Shown here piece after piece: positions 55,852 through 63,815 of a stretch of DNA of 64,000 nt (the stretch's first letter is position 1; each line of letters opens with the position of its first letter). The translations under genes were made by a program, and so were the position numbers. The DNA is from Desulfamplus sp. (lineage in GTDB: Bacteria > Desulfobacterota > Desulfobacteria > Desulfobacterales > Desulfobacteraceae). The stretch lies in assembly GCA_015232455.1 (NCBI GenBank), contig JADFZQ010000003.1, positions 124,001-188,000 on the forward strand. The letters are read 5' to 3'. The notes under the pieces were generated by a model. That model was not told where the DNA came from. It did no database searches and saw only the letters and a list, made by a program, of their open reading frames with translations.

Positions 55852-58038
55852 TTACTGCTGACCTGCGGGCAAAACGAGCCGGAACCCGACAGCAACATTA
55901 CGATAAGACTGGTTATATATTTCGCGGGATGCAGCTCGACAGCCACTGGCACTAATGTTCCATCCACCGCCACGAATAATTCTACAACAAGATGAATCTT
56001 CTACTCCAACATCAGTTAGTCCACCATCCCAATCAGAACACCATTCAGAAACATTTCCGTGCATATCATAAAGTCCCCATTTATTAGATGAAAAACTACC
56101 TACAGGTAATGTAGTTTTCTTATAGTTTCCCTTACTGCAACCATCTAAAGGATAATTACTACCATCATAATTTGCTTCATCTGTAGAAAGACACTTACCC
56201 GTATTAAATGGTGTAGTTGTTCCAGCCCTGCAAGCATACTCCCATTCTGCTTCTGTCGGAAGATGATATAATTTGTTATCTTTTTGATTAAGCCATTCTA
56301 AAAATTTTTGTATATCATTCCATGATATACATGTTACTGGATGACTATTAGTTTGTGAAAAACCAACATATAACCAATCACCAGGTTTTGTTATAATACC
56401 TTCACCTGACTCATCCCATTCTTGCACACCACCACCAGTCTCAGCTTCGGTTTTGTAATGGGTTTCAGCCACAAATGACTGCCAATGACCTCTTGTCACT
56501 TCAGTAGTCTGCATATAAAAACCTTTGGTCAGCTTTACTCTGTGCCGGCTTTCGTCATCACTTCTGTCAGGCTCATCTGCAGGGCTGCCCATCATAAACT
56601 CTCCGGGTGGTATATAGGCAAACTGCATATTGGGTAAAGAACCATCAATGATATCTCCTGCCTGCGGTTCACGCTTAGTAATAACAGGCGGAGAAGGTTC
56701 TGGTGCAGGCTCAGGTTGTTTGGCAGGTTTTAATTGCTCCACATTTGATGACACAGGCTCAGTTGACACGGAAGATTGATAACTCTGCTTTTTTCCTCCC
56801 ATAGAATACGCAATAAAAATCCCTGCTATTACAACAAGCCCAATAACAACCCACTTTAACACTCCGCTTTTCTGTTGAGGCTGCTGTGTAGGCAATGGAG
56901 GTGGTGGTTCTGACCTCGATGATTGGGAAATCGGCGGTATTGGCTGTGGAGTTGGACGATATGGCGGTTCAGGTGTTTGAAATTCCGGTTCAGGCTGTAA
57001 CGGTGGTGGTGATTGAAAATTAGGTGGCGGCGGAGTTGATTGAAAATTTGGTGCTGGTTCAGCCGATGATGCTTCAGAGAGATTCAACAGTATATCCTGA
57101 AACTGACGAACCGATTGGGGACGCTCTGCCGAGTTGACCGAAAGTGCCTGCATAACCGCATTCTGAAATCCCAATGAGACATTGGCAAATCTGTCAGGTG
57201 GAATAAGGTCGTCATCTTGAATACGATCCATAGCTGCAGGTGGAACTTTTCCTGTTACCATGCGGTAAAGGGTTGCACCGCAGGCATAAATGTCTGTCCA
57301 TGAACCCTGTCTGCCTTTGCTGTTATATTGTTCATACGGGGCATAACCGGCTGTCATCATAGCAGTAAGGCTTCTGCTTCTCTCTCCCATTACAAATCTT
57401 GCTGCCCCGAAATCAAGCAGTATCGGAAGGCCGCCCTGTGTCAGATAGATGTTCTGAGGCTTTATATCGCGGTGCAAAAATCCCTTTTCATGAACTTCAC
57501 GCAGACCATCAAGAATCGGCATCATTATATCAATTGCTAATTTTTCAGCTATTCTGCCTCCTTTCTCAATCAGATAGTGTTCCAATGACATGCCGTCATA
57601 GTAATCCATCACAAGGTAGGCTGTGTTGTTTGCCTCAAAAAAGGTTACTACACGCACCACATTTGCATGTTTGAATTTAGCAAGCGTTCTTGCTTCCATC
57701 AAAAATGCTTCAAGCCCAAATCTAAAAAGTTCCTCGTCTTCCTTTGAATGGGCAACTACTGTGGTTTGGTCTGTATCTCGCCCTGCGTTGTCTCTTGGCA
57801 GATACTCTTTAATTGCAACCATTGTCTCAAGACGCGTATCCCACCCAAGATAGGTGATGCCAAATCCTCCGGGTTTTCCAAGCACCTTGCCAACAACATA
57901 CTGGTCAGCAAGCAATGTTCTATGTTTTAGCACAAGCGGGCTTCTTCGCTCGCCTTCATCATAACCGCATAAGGGGCAGACTGGAGTTGAGCTTTTCTTG
58001 TCCGTCATGCAGCCCATGCACATGGTTTCAGGGTTCAC
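55852..58038 (-). CDS. Membrane Ser/Thr kinase with C-terminal FGE (C-type-lectin-fold) sensor domain
   Basis: 728 residues from a GTG with GGAGG upstream. Zinc ribbon (Cys7, 10, 21, 24); kinase ~45-305 with VAIK (Lys77), FLHRDIKPQNIYL (Asp191), DFGAARF (Asp209); Pro-rich linker; transmembrane helix WVVIGLVVIAGIFIAYSMG (~400-418); then a formylglycine-enzyme-like (SUMF1) domain ~465-728 with GEFMMGSP, YHLPTEAEWEYACRAG and WGLYDMHGNVSEWCSDW. The FGE part lies outside the membrane and lacks the usual Cys pair, so is likely a ligand-binding lectin-type fold rather than an enzyme. Its last ~35 residues look diversified (see 55870-55972). Confidence 0.9.
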   Translation of the reverse strand: MNPETMCMGCMTDKKSSTPVCPLCGYDEGERRSPLVLKHRTLLADQYVVGKVLGKPGGFGITYLGWDTRLETMVAIKEYLPRDNAGRDTDQTTVVAHSKEDEELFRFGLEAFLMEARTLAKFKHANVVRVVTFFEANNTAYLVMDYYDGMSLEHYLIEKGGRIAEKLAIDIMMPILDGLREVHEKGFLHRDIKPQNIYLTQGGLPILLDFGAARFVMGERSRSLTAMMTAGYAPYEQYNSKGRQGSWTDIYACGATLYRMVTGKVPPAAMDRIQDDDLIPPDRFANVSLGFQNAVMQALSVNSAERPQSVRQFQDILLNLSEASSAEPAPNFQSTPPPPNFQSPPPLQPEPEFQTPEPPYRPTPQPIPPISQSSRSEPPPPLPTQQPQQKSGVLKWVVIGLVVIAGIFIAYSMGGKKQSYQSSVSTEPVSSNVEQLKPAKQPEPAPEPSPPVITKREPQAGDIIDGSLPNMQFAYIPPGEFMMGSPADEPDRSDDESRHRVKLTKGFYMQTTEVTRGHWQSFVAETHYKTEAETGGGVQEWDESGEGIITKPGDWLYVGFSQTNSHPVTCISWNDIQKFLEWLNQKDNKLYHLPTEAEWEYACRAGTTTPFNTGKCLSTDEANYDGSNYPLDGCSKGNYKKTTLPVGSFSSNKWGLYDMHGNVSEWCSDWDGGLTDVGVEDSSCCRIIRGGGWNISASGCRAASREIYNQSYRNVAVGFRLVLPAGQQ
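55870..55972 (-). other. Candidate retroelement variable region in the kinase-FGE gene (copy 1)
   Basis: Encodes RGGGWNISASGCRAASREIY, then NQSYRNVAVGFRLV. In many FGE-type targets the equivalent template reads N at most of these variable positions. Here such positions are ATT, AGT, GGC, TCC, TAT, TAT, GTT and GCT, mostly NNT or NNC, as if AAT/AAC codons were altered only at the first two bases. The conserved end GFRLV and the shared GGTCAGCAGTAAGG trailer follow. Confidence 0.5.
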
Positions 58039-58076
58039 TGTTTATCCTCCATAATTTGAGCCTTTAATTTTTTTAT

Positions 58077-58168
58077 CGCCCAGAGCTAAAGCTCAGGGCT
58101 AAATTTTATCCAGCCCTCTTAAGAGGGCTTTTTTTATGAGTTAGCCGAGGGCTTTAGCCCAACGGCTG
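58077..58168. repeat. Repeat D, copy 1
   Basis: CCAGAGCTAAAGCTCAGGGC, CAGCCCTCTTAAGAGGGC followed by a T-run, then GTTAGCCGAGGGCTTTAGCCC. Same arrangement at 61248-61340. The centre is a perfect 16-bp+ palindrome with a T-run on the plus strand. It lies between the coiled-coil gene and the kinase-FGE gene. Confidence 0.8.
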
Positions 58169-58211
58169 AAATATTTAATAAAAACTAAATTTATGACCGT
58201 TAAGAGTATAA

Positions 58212-58955
58212 TTATTGAATAGCTATGCTTCCATCTTCTGCAACTTTAACAGTTGCCATAAGTACCTTTTGATTTACTGAATCAAGTCTGATTTCAGGAA
58301 GAAGAGCATTTCCGTCCTTTGAAGATACACGACCTTTTACAGTAGGCCACGCATTATTATTTCCCTTGTTATACAGTTTCACATAGACTTTATAATCACC
58401 TGGCGGGGCATCAATAATCTCCCACACCTCGTTACCGGGACCATATACAGTATCTACGGAAAGAAAACCGGCTCTACCTATATGAGTTCTCTGATCAAAA
58501 TAAAACTCTGCACCAGTTGGGTCGATCAGATGCAGATCAATATCCTGAGATTTAGTTTCCCAGCTTATATAAATCATCAGAAATGTTTTGGCTAATTGTT
58601 GCTGAGCAGATTGTAATTGTTGACGCAGTTGTTGATTCTCTTCTCTTGCTGTTTCAAGCTGCTGGTTTGCCTCTCCTGAATTCTGCCTGATAGTTTCAAG
58701 CTCTTGACGAAGTGATTCTGCATCTGCTTTTGCCTGCCTGTTCTCTTCCTGAAGCTGCTCAACCTGTGCAGCCTGCTGCTGTGCTTGCTGCAACTGCTGA
58801 GTCAGTTGTTCTACTTGACGCTGGTAATCAATACTCTCCTTTTTATAATAAGGAAAAAGCACAATCATAATAATCAAAAACGCACCCAAAGCACCAGAGA
58901 TAACGTCAAGCATGGAGAGGTTGAAAATATTGATTTCCCTGTTACGAGGTTTCAT
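58212..58955 (-). CDS. TolR/MotB-like membrane protein with coiled coil and C-terminal beta domain
   Basis: 247 residues. REINIFNLSMLDVISGALGAF, then LIIMIVLFPYY is one transmembrane helix with Asp17 where ExbD/TolR and MotB carry the ion-binding Asp. A Gln-rich coiled coil follows (~40-120). The C-terminal domain (~120-247) has DIDLHLIDPTGAEFYFDQR and PGDYKVYVKLYNKG, resembling YfaP/DUF2135-type beta domains. The gene follows the TolQ/MotA-like gene by 70 bp in the same direction, the usual order for a stator pair. A periplasmic arm driven by ion flow is proposed. Confidence 0.75.
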   Translation of the reverse strand: MKPRNREINIFNLSMLDVISGALGAFLIIMIVLFPYYKKESIDYQRQVEQLTQQLQQAQQQAAQVEQLQEENRQAKADAESLRQELETIRQNSGEANQQLETAREENQQLRQQLQSAQQQLAKTFLMIYISWETKSQDIDLHLIDPTGAEFYFDQRTHIGRAGFLSVDTVYGPGNEVWEIIDAPPGDYKVYVKLYNKGNNNAWPTVKGRVSSKDGNALLPEIRLDSVNQKVLMATVKVAEDGSIAIQ

Positions 58956-59025
58956 CTGTTGAATCTTCCTCCTTTATATTTTTCACGGTTACCGCCATCT
59001 GTTGTATTTCTCCTTTCACCTTCTG

Positions 59026-59817
59026 TTAATTCCCTCCGGTGTATAAGCGGTTTATAAGATTCCTCAGAGTATAATAACCTGCATTGTTGACACTCTCCTC
59101 TTCGATCCGCTGGACAATATGGAGCAGCAATACTAAAATTGCACTTAATATAAGGGCAATCAAGGTGGTGTTGAATGCCACAGATAAAGATTTTGTTAAT
59201 TCTTGCAACTTCGGGTCTTGGGGGTTAACAATTGCCAGAGTATAGGAGATACCGATAACCGTGCCGATAAATCCGAACGTTGGAATAACCCAGACAATGT
59301 AGCGAATCATGCTGTAACGCAAATCCACCCGATGGGCAATCAGCTCAAGGCTGGAGTTTAAAACAGAAACGGCCTGATCAATGGAGCGGGAAGATTGAAA
59401 TTGAAGAATACAGAGATCAATCAAAGAGGGAAGAAAACCATGCTCCCCGTCAAATTGGGCTGCAACCTGCCTTCGTATTGGTCCAAGATCGCTAAACTGC
59501 AAGACAGTTTCATCGTCTTCTGGCAGATAACCTTTGCTGACAAAAGCCTTTTCACGAACAGCCACCCGCCATCTGACATAAAGCTCACCAAGACCGATAA
59601 AGAACTGTATGTGCATTATATTCTGAATAGTTATGGGGAAAACAGGCTTGAAAAGTTCAGATTGGCTGTCAAGAAGTATTATACCAGCCATAGTATCTCC
59701 TATAAGATTCCACAAAACCCCCACAAAAACGCAACCTGCCATAATTGATATTCCAAGAACTGTCAACCTGCCCGGTAGTTCCCAAAGCGTTTTATTACTG
59801 CTGTCATTATTTGTCAT
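59026..59817 (-). CDS. MotA/TolQ/ExbB-family proton-channel protein
   Basis: 263 residues from the ATG at 59817, which overlaps the FHA stop (ATGA) with AGGAG upstream; a start six codons earlier is less likely. Hydrophobic segments lie near ~12-40, ~60-78, ~175-200 and ~215-240. The family signature is VIPTFGFIGTVIGISYTLAI and LSVAFNTTLIALILSAILVLL, then HIVQRIEEE. It would form the ion channel with the TolR/MotB-like protein encoded next. Coupling to an FHA gene suggests control by phosphorylation. Confidence 0.88.
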   Translation of the reverse strand: MTNNDSSNKTLWELPGRLTVLGISIMAGCVFVGVLWNLIGDTMAGIILLDSQSELFKPVFPITIQNIMHIQFFIGLGELYVRWRVAVREKAFVSKGYLPEDDETVLQFSDLGPIRRQVAAQFDGEHGFLPSLIDLCILQFQSSRSIDQAVSVLNSSLELIAHRVDLRYSMIRYIVWVIPTFGFIGTVIGISYTLAIVNPQDPKLQELTKSLSVAFNTTLIALILSAILVLLLHIVQRIEEESVNNAGYYTLRNLINRLYTGGN

Positions 59818-60248
59818 TGTCCACACTCCTGACATTTTGCATTTTTAGGTTTAACTGCCCCGCATCCACACCTTATTAAACGTTCTCCTTTAACCCATGG
59901 CTTTTGTGGTTGAGGAGGAGGTTCTGAAGATGGTTTCGGCTGTGCTGCCTGTGTGTTAAATGATTTGAATTTTAGATGTATTCCCTCTAAAATTTCCTTT
60001 ACAGGCATGGTTACATCTCCAAACCTCACAACGTCAGTGGGCGAGATAAATTCCTGTTTAACTGATTGGGATTTTCCAGCGTTGATCAATAGTGTTCCGT
60101 GAGTGCTGCGACAGTCGATTAAAAACAGCTTGCCGTCAGGCATGAAAATAAGCTCGGCATGTTTTCGGCTTACAGACTCATCAGCAAGCACAATGTCGCA
60201 CTCCCGAGAGCGTCCAATGGTGAATTTACGTTCTTTTTGGTTCTGCAT
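59814..60248 (-). CDS. FHA-domain protein with C-terminal zinc ribbon
   Basis: 144 residues. The FHA domain (1-95) has FTIGRSRECDIVL, ESVSRKHAEL and CRSTHGTLLI, all key phosphothreonine-binding residues. A Pro-rich linker leads to a zinc ribbon, RCGCGAVKPKNAKCQECG (~125-143). ATGA overlap with the MotA/TolQ-like gene indicates that the two are made together; it may tether phosphorylated partners to the channel. Confidence 0.88.
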   Translation of the reverse strand: MQNQKERKFTIGRSRECDIVLADESVSRKHAELIFMPDGKLFLIDCRSTHGTLLINAGKSQSVKQEFISPTDVVRFGDVTMPVKEILEGIHLKFKSFNTQAAQPKPSSEPPPQPQKPWVKGERLIRCGCGAVKPKNAKCQECGQ

Positions 60249-60349
60249 AATGTTTTTTTGTTATCTCCTTTTTGAAAAGTATTTGAATCAATTATCCTTT
60301 AATCCTTTTTATCCTGATTCTGACAGTGTAAATTTTCTGAATCATTGAT

Positions 60350-61081
60350 TTACTTTTCTGCAAATAGTGCTATTGCTGTATAATTATCGTATTTTCCTTC
60401 TGCCCGTGAGATAATTCTTGCAGCCATATCTGCAAGCCACTTTTCAGGAGTATCTGAGCGGGCAAGGTCTGCCTCCATTTCAGTTTCAGTTACATATTCC
60501 CAAAATCCGTCCGTGCAGAGCAGAAATGCGTCCCCAGCCTGAACTTGATGACTCTCTTTTTCTACAGCAGGTCTTAAATTACCTTCATGCCCAAGCGTTC
60601 TGAGCAGACGGTTTCGGTCTTCATGCTGCCTGATTTCATCATAGCTTATATCTCCTGCATCAAACATTGCCTGAGGCACGCTGTGATCTTTAGTCTGAAA
60701 GATTATACGTCCGCCGCTGAAGTGATATAACCGTGTATCACCAACATGCGACCATATTGCGCCTTCATGGTCAGCAATAAGAATAACCACTGTGGTGCGC
60801 ATGGAAAAGAGCTTTGGCTCTTCCTCCTGCTGCCTGATAATTTCGTCCTGAGCAGACTTTATATACCTGACCATTGCCTCTGCACTCATTTCAGGCTCTT
60901 TTGCAAACTCATCAAGTATGGTTTGTGCTGCGATACGAGATGCAACCTCTCCACCGCGGTGTCCTCCCAATCCATCTGCCGCTACCCAGCAGGTAAATGG
61001 AGACTTTTCCACAAAAGCACAATAATCCTGATTTTCACTTCGACCGCCGACATTTGAAAGTGTGGCTGTAATATATTTCAT
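60350..61081 (-). CDS. PP2C-type protein phosphatase (soluble)
   Basis: 243 residues, the minimal PP2C size. NVGGRSENQDYCAF, WVAADGLGGHRGGEVASRIA (metal site), MRTTVVILIA, WSHVGDTRLYHF, LLCTDGFWEYVTE and KYDNYTAIALF are present. No membrane segment. A partner of the island kinases, similar to the phosphatases of type VI secretion and TerY-P clusters. The gene lies between kinase-FGE and FHA genes in the same direction. Confidence 0.93.
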   Translation of the reverse strand: MKYITATLSNVGGRSENQDYCAFVEKSPFTCWVAADGLGGHRGGEVASRIAAQTILDEFAKEPEMSAEAMVRYIKSAQDEIIRQQEEEPKLFSMRTTVVILIADHEGAIWSHVGDTRLYHFSGGRIIFQTKDHSVPQAMFDAGDISYDEIRQHEDRNRLLRTLGHEGNLRPAVEKESHQVQAGDAFLLCTDGFWEYVTETEMEADLARSDTPEKWLADMAARIISRAEGKYDNYTAIALFAEK

Positions 61082-61135
61082 TGTTTTCTCCTGTTGAATT
61101 GATGACGTTTTTTTAAAAATTCCACAATCTGATAC

Positions 61136-61233
61136 TTCAAATAATCTGAATCACTGATTAATCTGATTACACGAATTCCACTGATTTTTTTTAATCCGTG
61201 AAATCCCCTAATCCGTGCCAATCAGTGATTCTT
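61136..61233. repeat. Repeat C, copy 3
   Basis: CTGAATCACTGATTAATCTG, ATTACACGAATTCCACTG, AATCCGTGAAATCC, CTAATCCGTGCCAATCAG, TGATTCTTA. Matches copies at 53032 and 55672. A fragment (TTTTCTGAATCATTGATTTA) also lies at 60332-60352. Confidence 0.8.
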
Positions 61234-61247
61234 AACACGCCACATTA

Positions 61248-61340
61248 TCGCCCCAGAGCTAAAGCTCAGGGCTAACTTTTACCCAAGCCCGCTTAAGCGG
61301 GCTTCTTTTATGCGTTAGCCGAGGGCTTTAGCCCCACGGC
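61248..61340. repeat. Repeat D, copy 2
   Basis: CCCCAGAGCTAAAGCTCAGG, AAGCCCGCTTAAGCGGGCTT, GTTAGCCGAGGGCTTTAGCC. Compensating differences in the central palindrome (CCCGC/GCGGG here, CCCTC/GAGGG in copy 1) suggest the stem is maintained. It directly precedes the trailer of the kinase-FGE gene. Confidence 0.8.
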
Positions 61341-61367
61341 TTCGGCTTGCCTGTCTACTTTAGCCCC

Positions 61368-63470
61368 TTACTGCTGACCATGGGAAAAGACAAGCCGAAA
61401 ACCTAAGTCGTCGGCGCGGTTAGACGGGCTGCTGCCGACGCGATCCGCCGAACGGCAGTTCCACTCGCCGCCGTTCCAGCGCCCGCCGCGAATAACACGG
61501 TACGACCCCGAAGAAGCACCAACAGGATCAGTAACAGAACCAGAAGGATAATCACTAAGCCAATCCTCACACCACTCCCATACATTGCCGTGCATGTCAT
61601 GCAATCCCCAAGCATTAGGAGCAAAACTTCCAACTTCAATTGTCTTTTCTCTATATTTACCTTTACTACAACCAGTTAATGGATAATTACCGTTATAATT
61701 TGCTTTGTCTGTTGAAAGACAACTGCCTGTATTAAACGGAGTTGTTGTCCCTGCCCTTGCTGCGTATTCCCACTCTGCCTCGGTAGGAAGACGATACTCC
61801 CTGCCATCTCCATTCTGATTGAGTTTCTTTATAAACTCTCTGGCATCTTCCCACGAAATATTCTCCACTGGGCAGTTATCTCCACAATCCTTGAAATACA
61901 ATTCTGGAGGAGGATAACCCATCACAGCCTTCCACTGACCCTGTGTAACCTCTGTTGTCTGCATATAAAACCCTTTGGTCAGTGTTACTCTGTGCCGGGT
62001 TTCGTCATTCTCACGGTCAGGCTCGCTTGAGGGGCTGCCCATCATAAACTCTCCGGGTGGTATGTAAGCAAACTGCATATTAGGCAAAGAACCATCAATG
62101 AGGTCTCCTGCCTGCGGTTCTCGCTGAGTAACAACCGGAGGAGAAGGTTCTGGTGCAGGTGTAGGCTCAGGTTGTTTGGCAGGTTTTGATTGCTCCACAG
62201 TTGATGACACAGGCTCAGTTGACACGGAAGATTGATAGCTCTGCTTTTTTCCTCCCATAGAATACGCAATAAAAATCCCTGCTACTACAACAAGCCCAAT
62301 AACAACCCACTTGAGCATTGAACTTTTTTGTTGAGGCGGCTGTGTAGGAAATGGAAGTGGTGGTACTGACGTTGATGATTGGGAAATCGGCGGTATCGGC
62401 TGTGGAGTTGGACGATATGGCGGTTCAGGTGTTTGAAATTCCGGTTCAGGCTGTAACGGTGGTGGTGGCGATTGAAAATTAGGTGGCGGTTGAGACGATG
62501 ACGATTCAGAAAGATTCAACAGCATATCTTGAAACTGACGCACTGATTGGGGACGCTCTGAAGGCTCTGTGGATAATGCCTGAAGCACTGCATTGGTAAA
62601 TCCAAAGGATACACTGACTATTCTATCAGGTGGAATAAGATCATCGTCATCTTTCCGCTCAATAGCTTCAGGTGGAGTTTTTCCTGTTACCATTCTATAA
62701 AGCGTTGCTGCACAAGCATAAATGTCTGTCCAAGTTCCCTGTCTGCCCTTGCGGTGATACTGCTCATACGGTGCATATCCGGGGGTCAGAACCACTGATA
62801 AACTCCTGCTTCTCTCTCCCATTGCAAATCTTGCTGCCCCAAAATCAAGCAGTATCGGAAGACCTCCCTGTGTCAGATAGATGTTCTGAGGTTTTATATC
62901 CCTGTGCAAAAATCCCTTTTCATGCACTTCCCGCAATCCGTCTAAAATCGGCATCATTATATCAACAGCAAGTTTTTCAGGTATTCTGCCGCCTTTTTCA
63001 ACCAGATAGCTTTCCAATGACATGCCACTATAATAATTCATCACAAGATAGGCTGTATTGTTTGCCTCAAAAAAAGTCCGAACACTTACCACGCTTGCAT
63101 GGTTAAATTTTGCAAGCGTTCTTGCTTCCATTAAAAAGGCTTCAAGACCATACTTAAATATCTCTCCATCTTCGTTTGAATGGACAACTACTGTTGTTTG
63201 GTCTGTATCACGTCCTGCATTATCTCTTGGCAGATACTCCTTGATTGCCACCATTGTCTCAAGGCGGGTATCCCAACCAAGATAGGTGATGCCGAATCCT
63301 CCGGGCTTTCCAAGCACTTTGCCAACAACATATTGATCTGCTAAAAGAGTTCTGTGTTTTAAAATCAGCGGGCTTCTTCGCTCGCTTTCATCATAACCGC
63401 ATATTGGGCATACAGGACTTGAGGTTTTCTTGTCCGCCATGCAGCCCATGCACATATTTTCTGGGTTCAC
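61368..63470 (-). CDS. Membrane Ser/Thr kinase with C-terminal FGE sensor domain (second copy)
   Basis: 700 residues from a GTG with GGAGG upstream. Same architecture as the paralogue at 55852: zinc ribbon Cys7, 10, 21, 24; kinase with Lys77, Asp191 and Asp209; Pro-rich linker; transmembrane helix WVVIGLVVVAGIFIAYSMG (~393-411); FGE domain with GEFMMGSP, YRLPTEAEWEYAARAG and WGLHDMHGNVWEWCEDW. The FGE middle differs from the paralogue (GQWKAVMGYPPPELYFKDCG). The last ~35 residues appear diversified (61389-61490). It is the first gene of the minus-strand island and probably the outer-face sensor of the system. Confidence 0.9.
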   Translation of the reverse strand: MNPENMCMGCMADKKTSSPVCPICGYDESERRSPLILKHRTLLADQYVVGKVLGKPGGFGITYLGWDTRLETMVAIKEYLPRDNAGRDTDQTTVVVHSNEDGEIFKYGLEAFLMEARTLAKFNHASVVSVRTFFEANNTAYLVMNYYSGMSLESYLVEKGGRIPEKLAVDIMMPILDGLREVHEKGFLHRDIKPQNIYLTQGGLPILLDFGAARFAMGERSRSLSVVLTPGYAPYEQYHRKGRQGTWTDIYACAATLYRMVTGKTPPEAIERKDDDDLIPPDRIVSVSFGFTNAVLQALSTEPSERPQSVRQFQDMLLNLSESSSSQPPPNFQSPPPPLQPEPEFQTPEPPYRPTPQPIPPISQSSTSVPPLPFPTQPPQQKSSMLKWVVIGLVVVAGIFIAYSMGGKKQSYQSSVSTEPVSSTVEQSKPAKQPEPTPAPEPSPPVVTQREPQAGDLIDGSLPNMQFAYIPPGEFMMGSPSSEPDRENDETRHRVTLTKGFYMQTTEVTQGQWKAVMGYPPPELYFKDCGDNCPVENISWEDAREFIKKLNQNGDGREYRLPTEAEWEYAARAGTTTPFNTGSCLSTDKANYNGNYPLTGCSKGKYREKTIEVGSFAPNAWGLHDMHGNVWEWCEDWLSDYPSGSVTDPVGASSGSYRVIRGGRWNGGEWNCRSADRVGSSPSNRADDLGFRLVFSHGQQ
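61389..61490 (-). other. Candidate retroelement variable region in the kinase-FGE gene (copy 2)
   Basis: Encodes RGGRWNGGEWNCRSADRVGS, then SPSNRADDLGFRLV. The codons at expected template-Asn positions are GGC, GGC, GAT, GTC, GGC, AGC, AGC, GCC, GAC and GAC: third bases C/T kept, first two changed. By my count bases 61407-61490 are about 75% GC, against 30-48% around. This fits adenine-directed mutagenesis of an AAC-rich template. Ends in GFRLV and the GGTCAGCAGTAAGG trailer shared with the other copy. Confidence 0.6.
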
Positions 63471-63815
63471 TGTTTATCCTCCATAATTAGAAGTTTTAGA
63501 TATATTTTGAAGATATAATCCATTTACTATCTTTACCATGCTACATTGCTGCTGCAAATGTTCAAAATACTTTTTTTTGTTGCATGGCATTATAAAACTC
63601 TGGTAATAAAATGTTAAATAATTATCATAAATCTTAATACATAAAGTGAATATAAAATCAATAAAAGCATTTCAGCACTTCAGACACTTGCCATGCAATG
63701 TCTTAATCTCATGCCCAATTAAAAGTTGTCAAATTCATGCCAATGAGCTATATCTGCACACCTTCCAAATTTTGACGAAGAATATATAAACATGACTTTC
63801 CCTTAGGAGATTTCA
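63471..63815. other. 345-bp intergenic region between the island and dxs
   Basis: AT-rich and divergent: minus-strand island on the left, dxs on the right. A 9-bp inverted pair TTGCATGGC/GCCATGCAA (around 63582 and 63687) and one AAGTTGTCAAAT half-site of the palindrome family (63723-63734) are the only patterns seen. It should hold promoters for both directions, but none is clear. Confidence 0.45.

Noticed and set aside
58212-60248. Complete Zorya defence system.
   Set aside because: The TolQ/TolR-like pair recalls ZorAB, but no ZorC/ZorD helicase-type gene or OmpA-like ZorB domain is present.
46712-63470. Type VI secretion gene cluster.
   Set aside because: Kinase, phosphatase and FHA genes are reminiscent, but no sheath, baseplate, TssJLM or ClpV genes are present.
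55852-63470. Diversity-generating retroelement reverse transcriptase or template repeat within the window.
   Set aside because: No reverse-transcriptase motifs in any frame and no second, adenine-rich copy of either variable region was found here.
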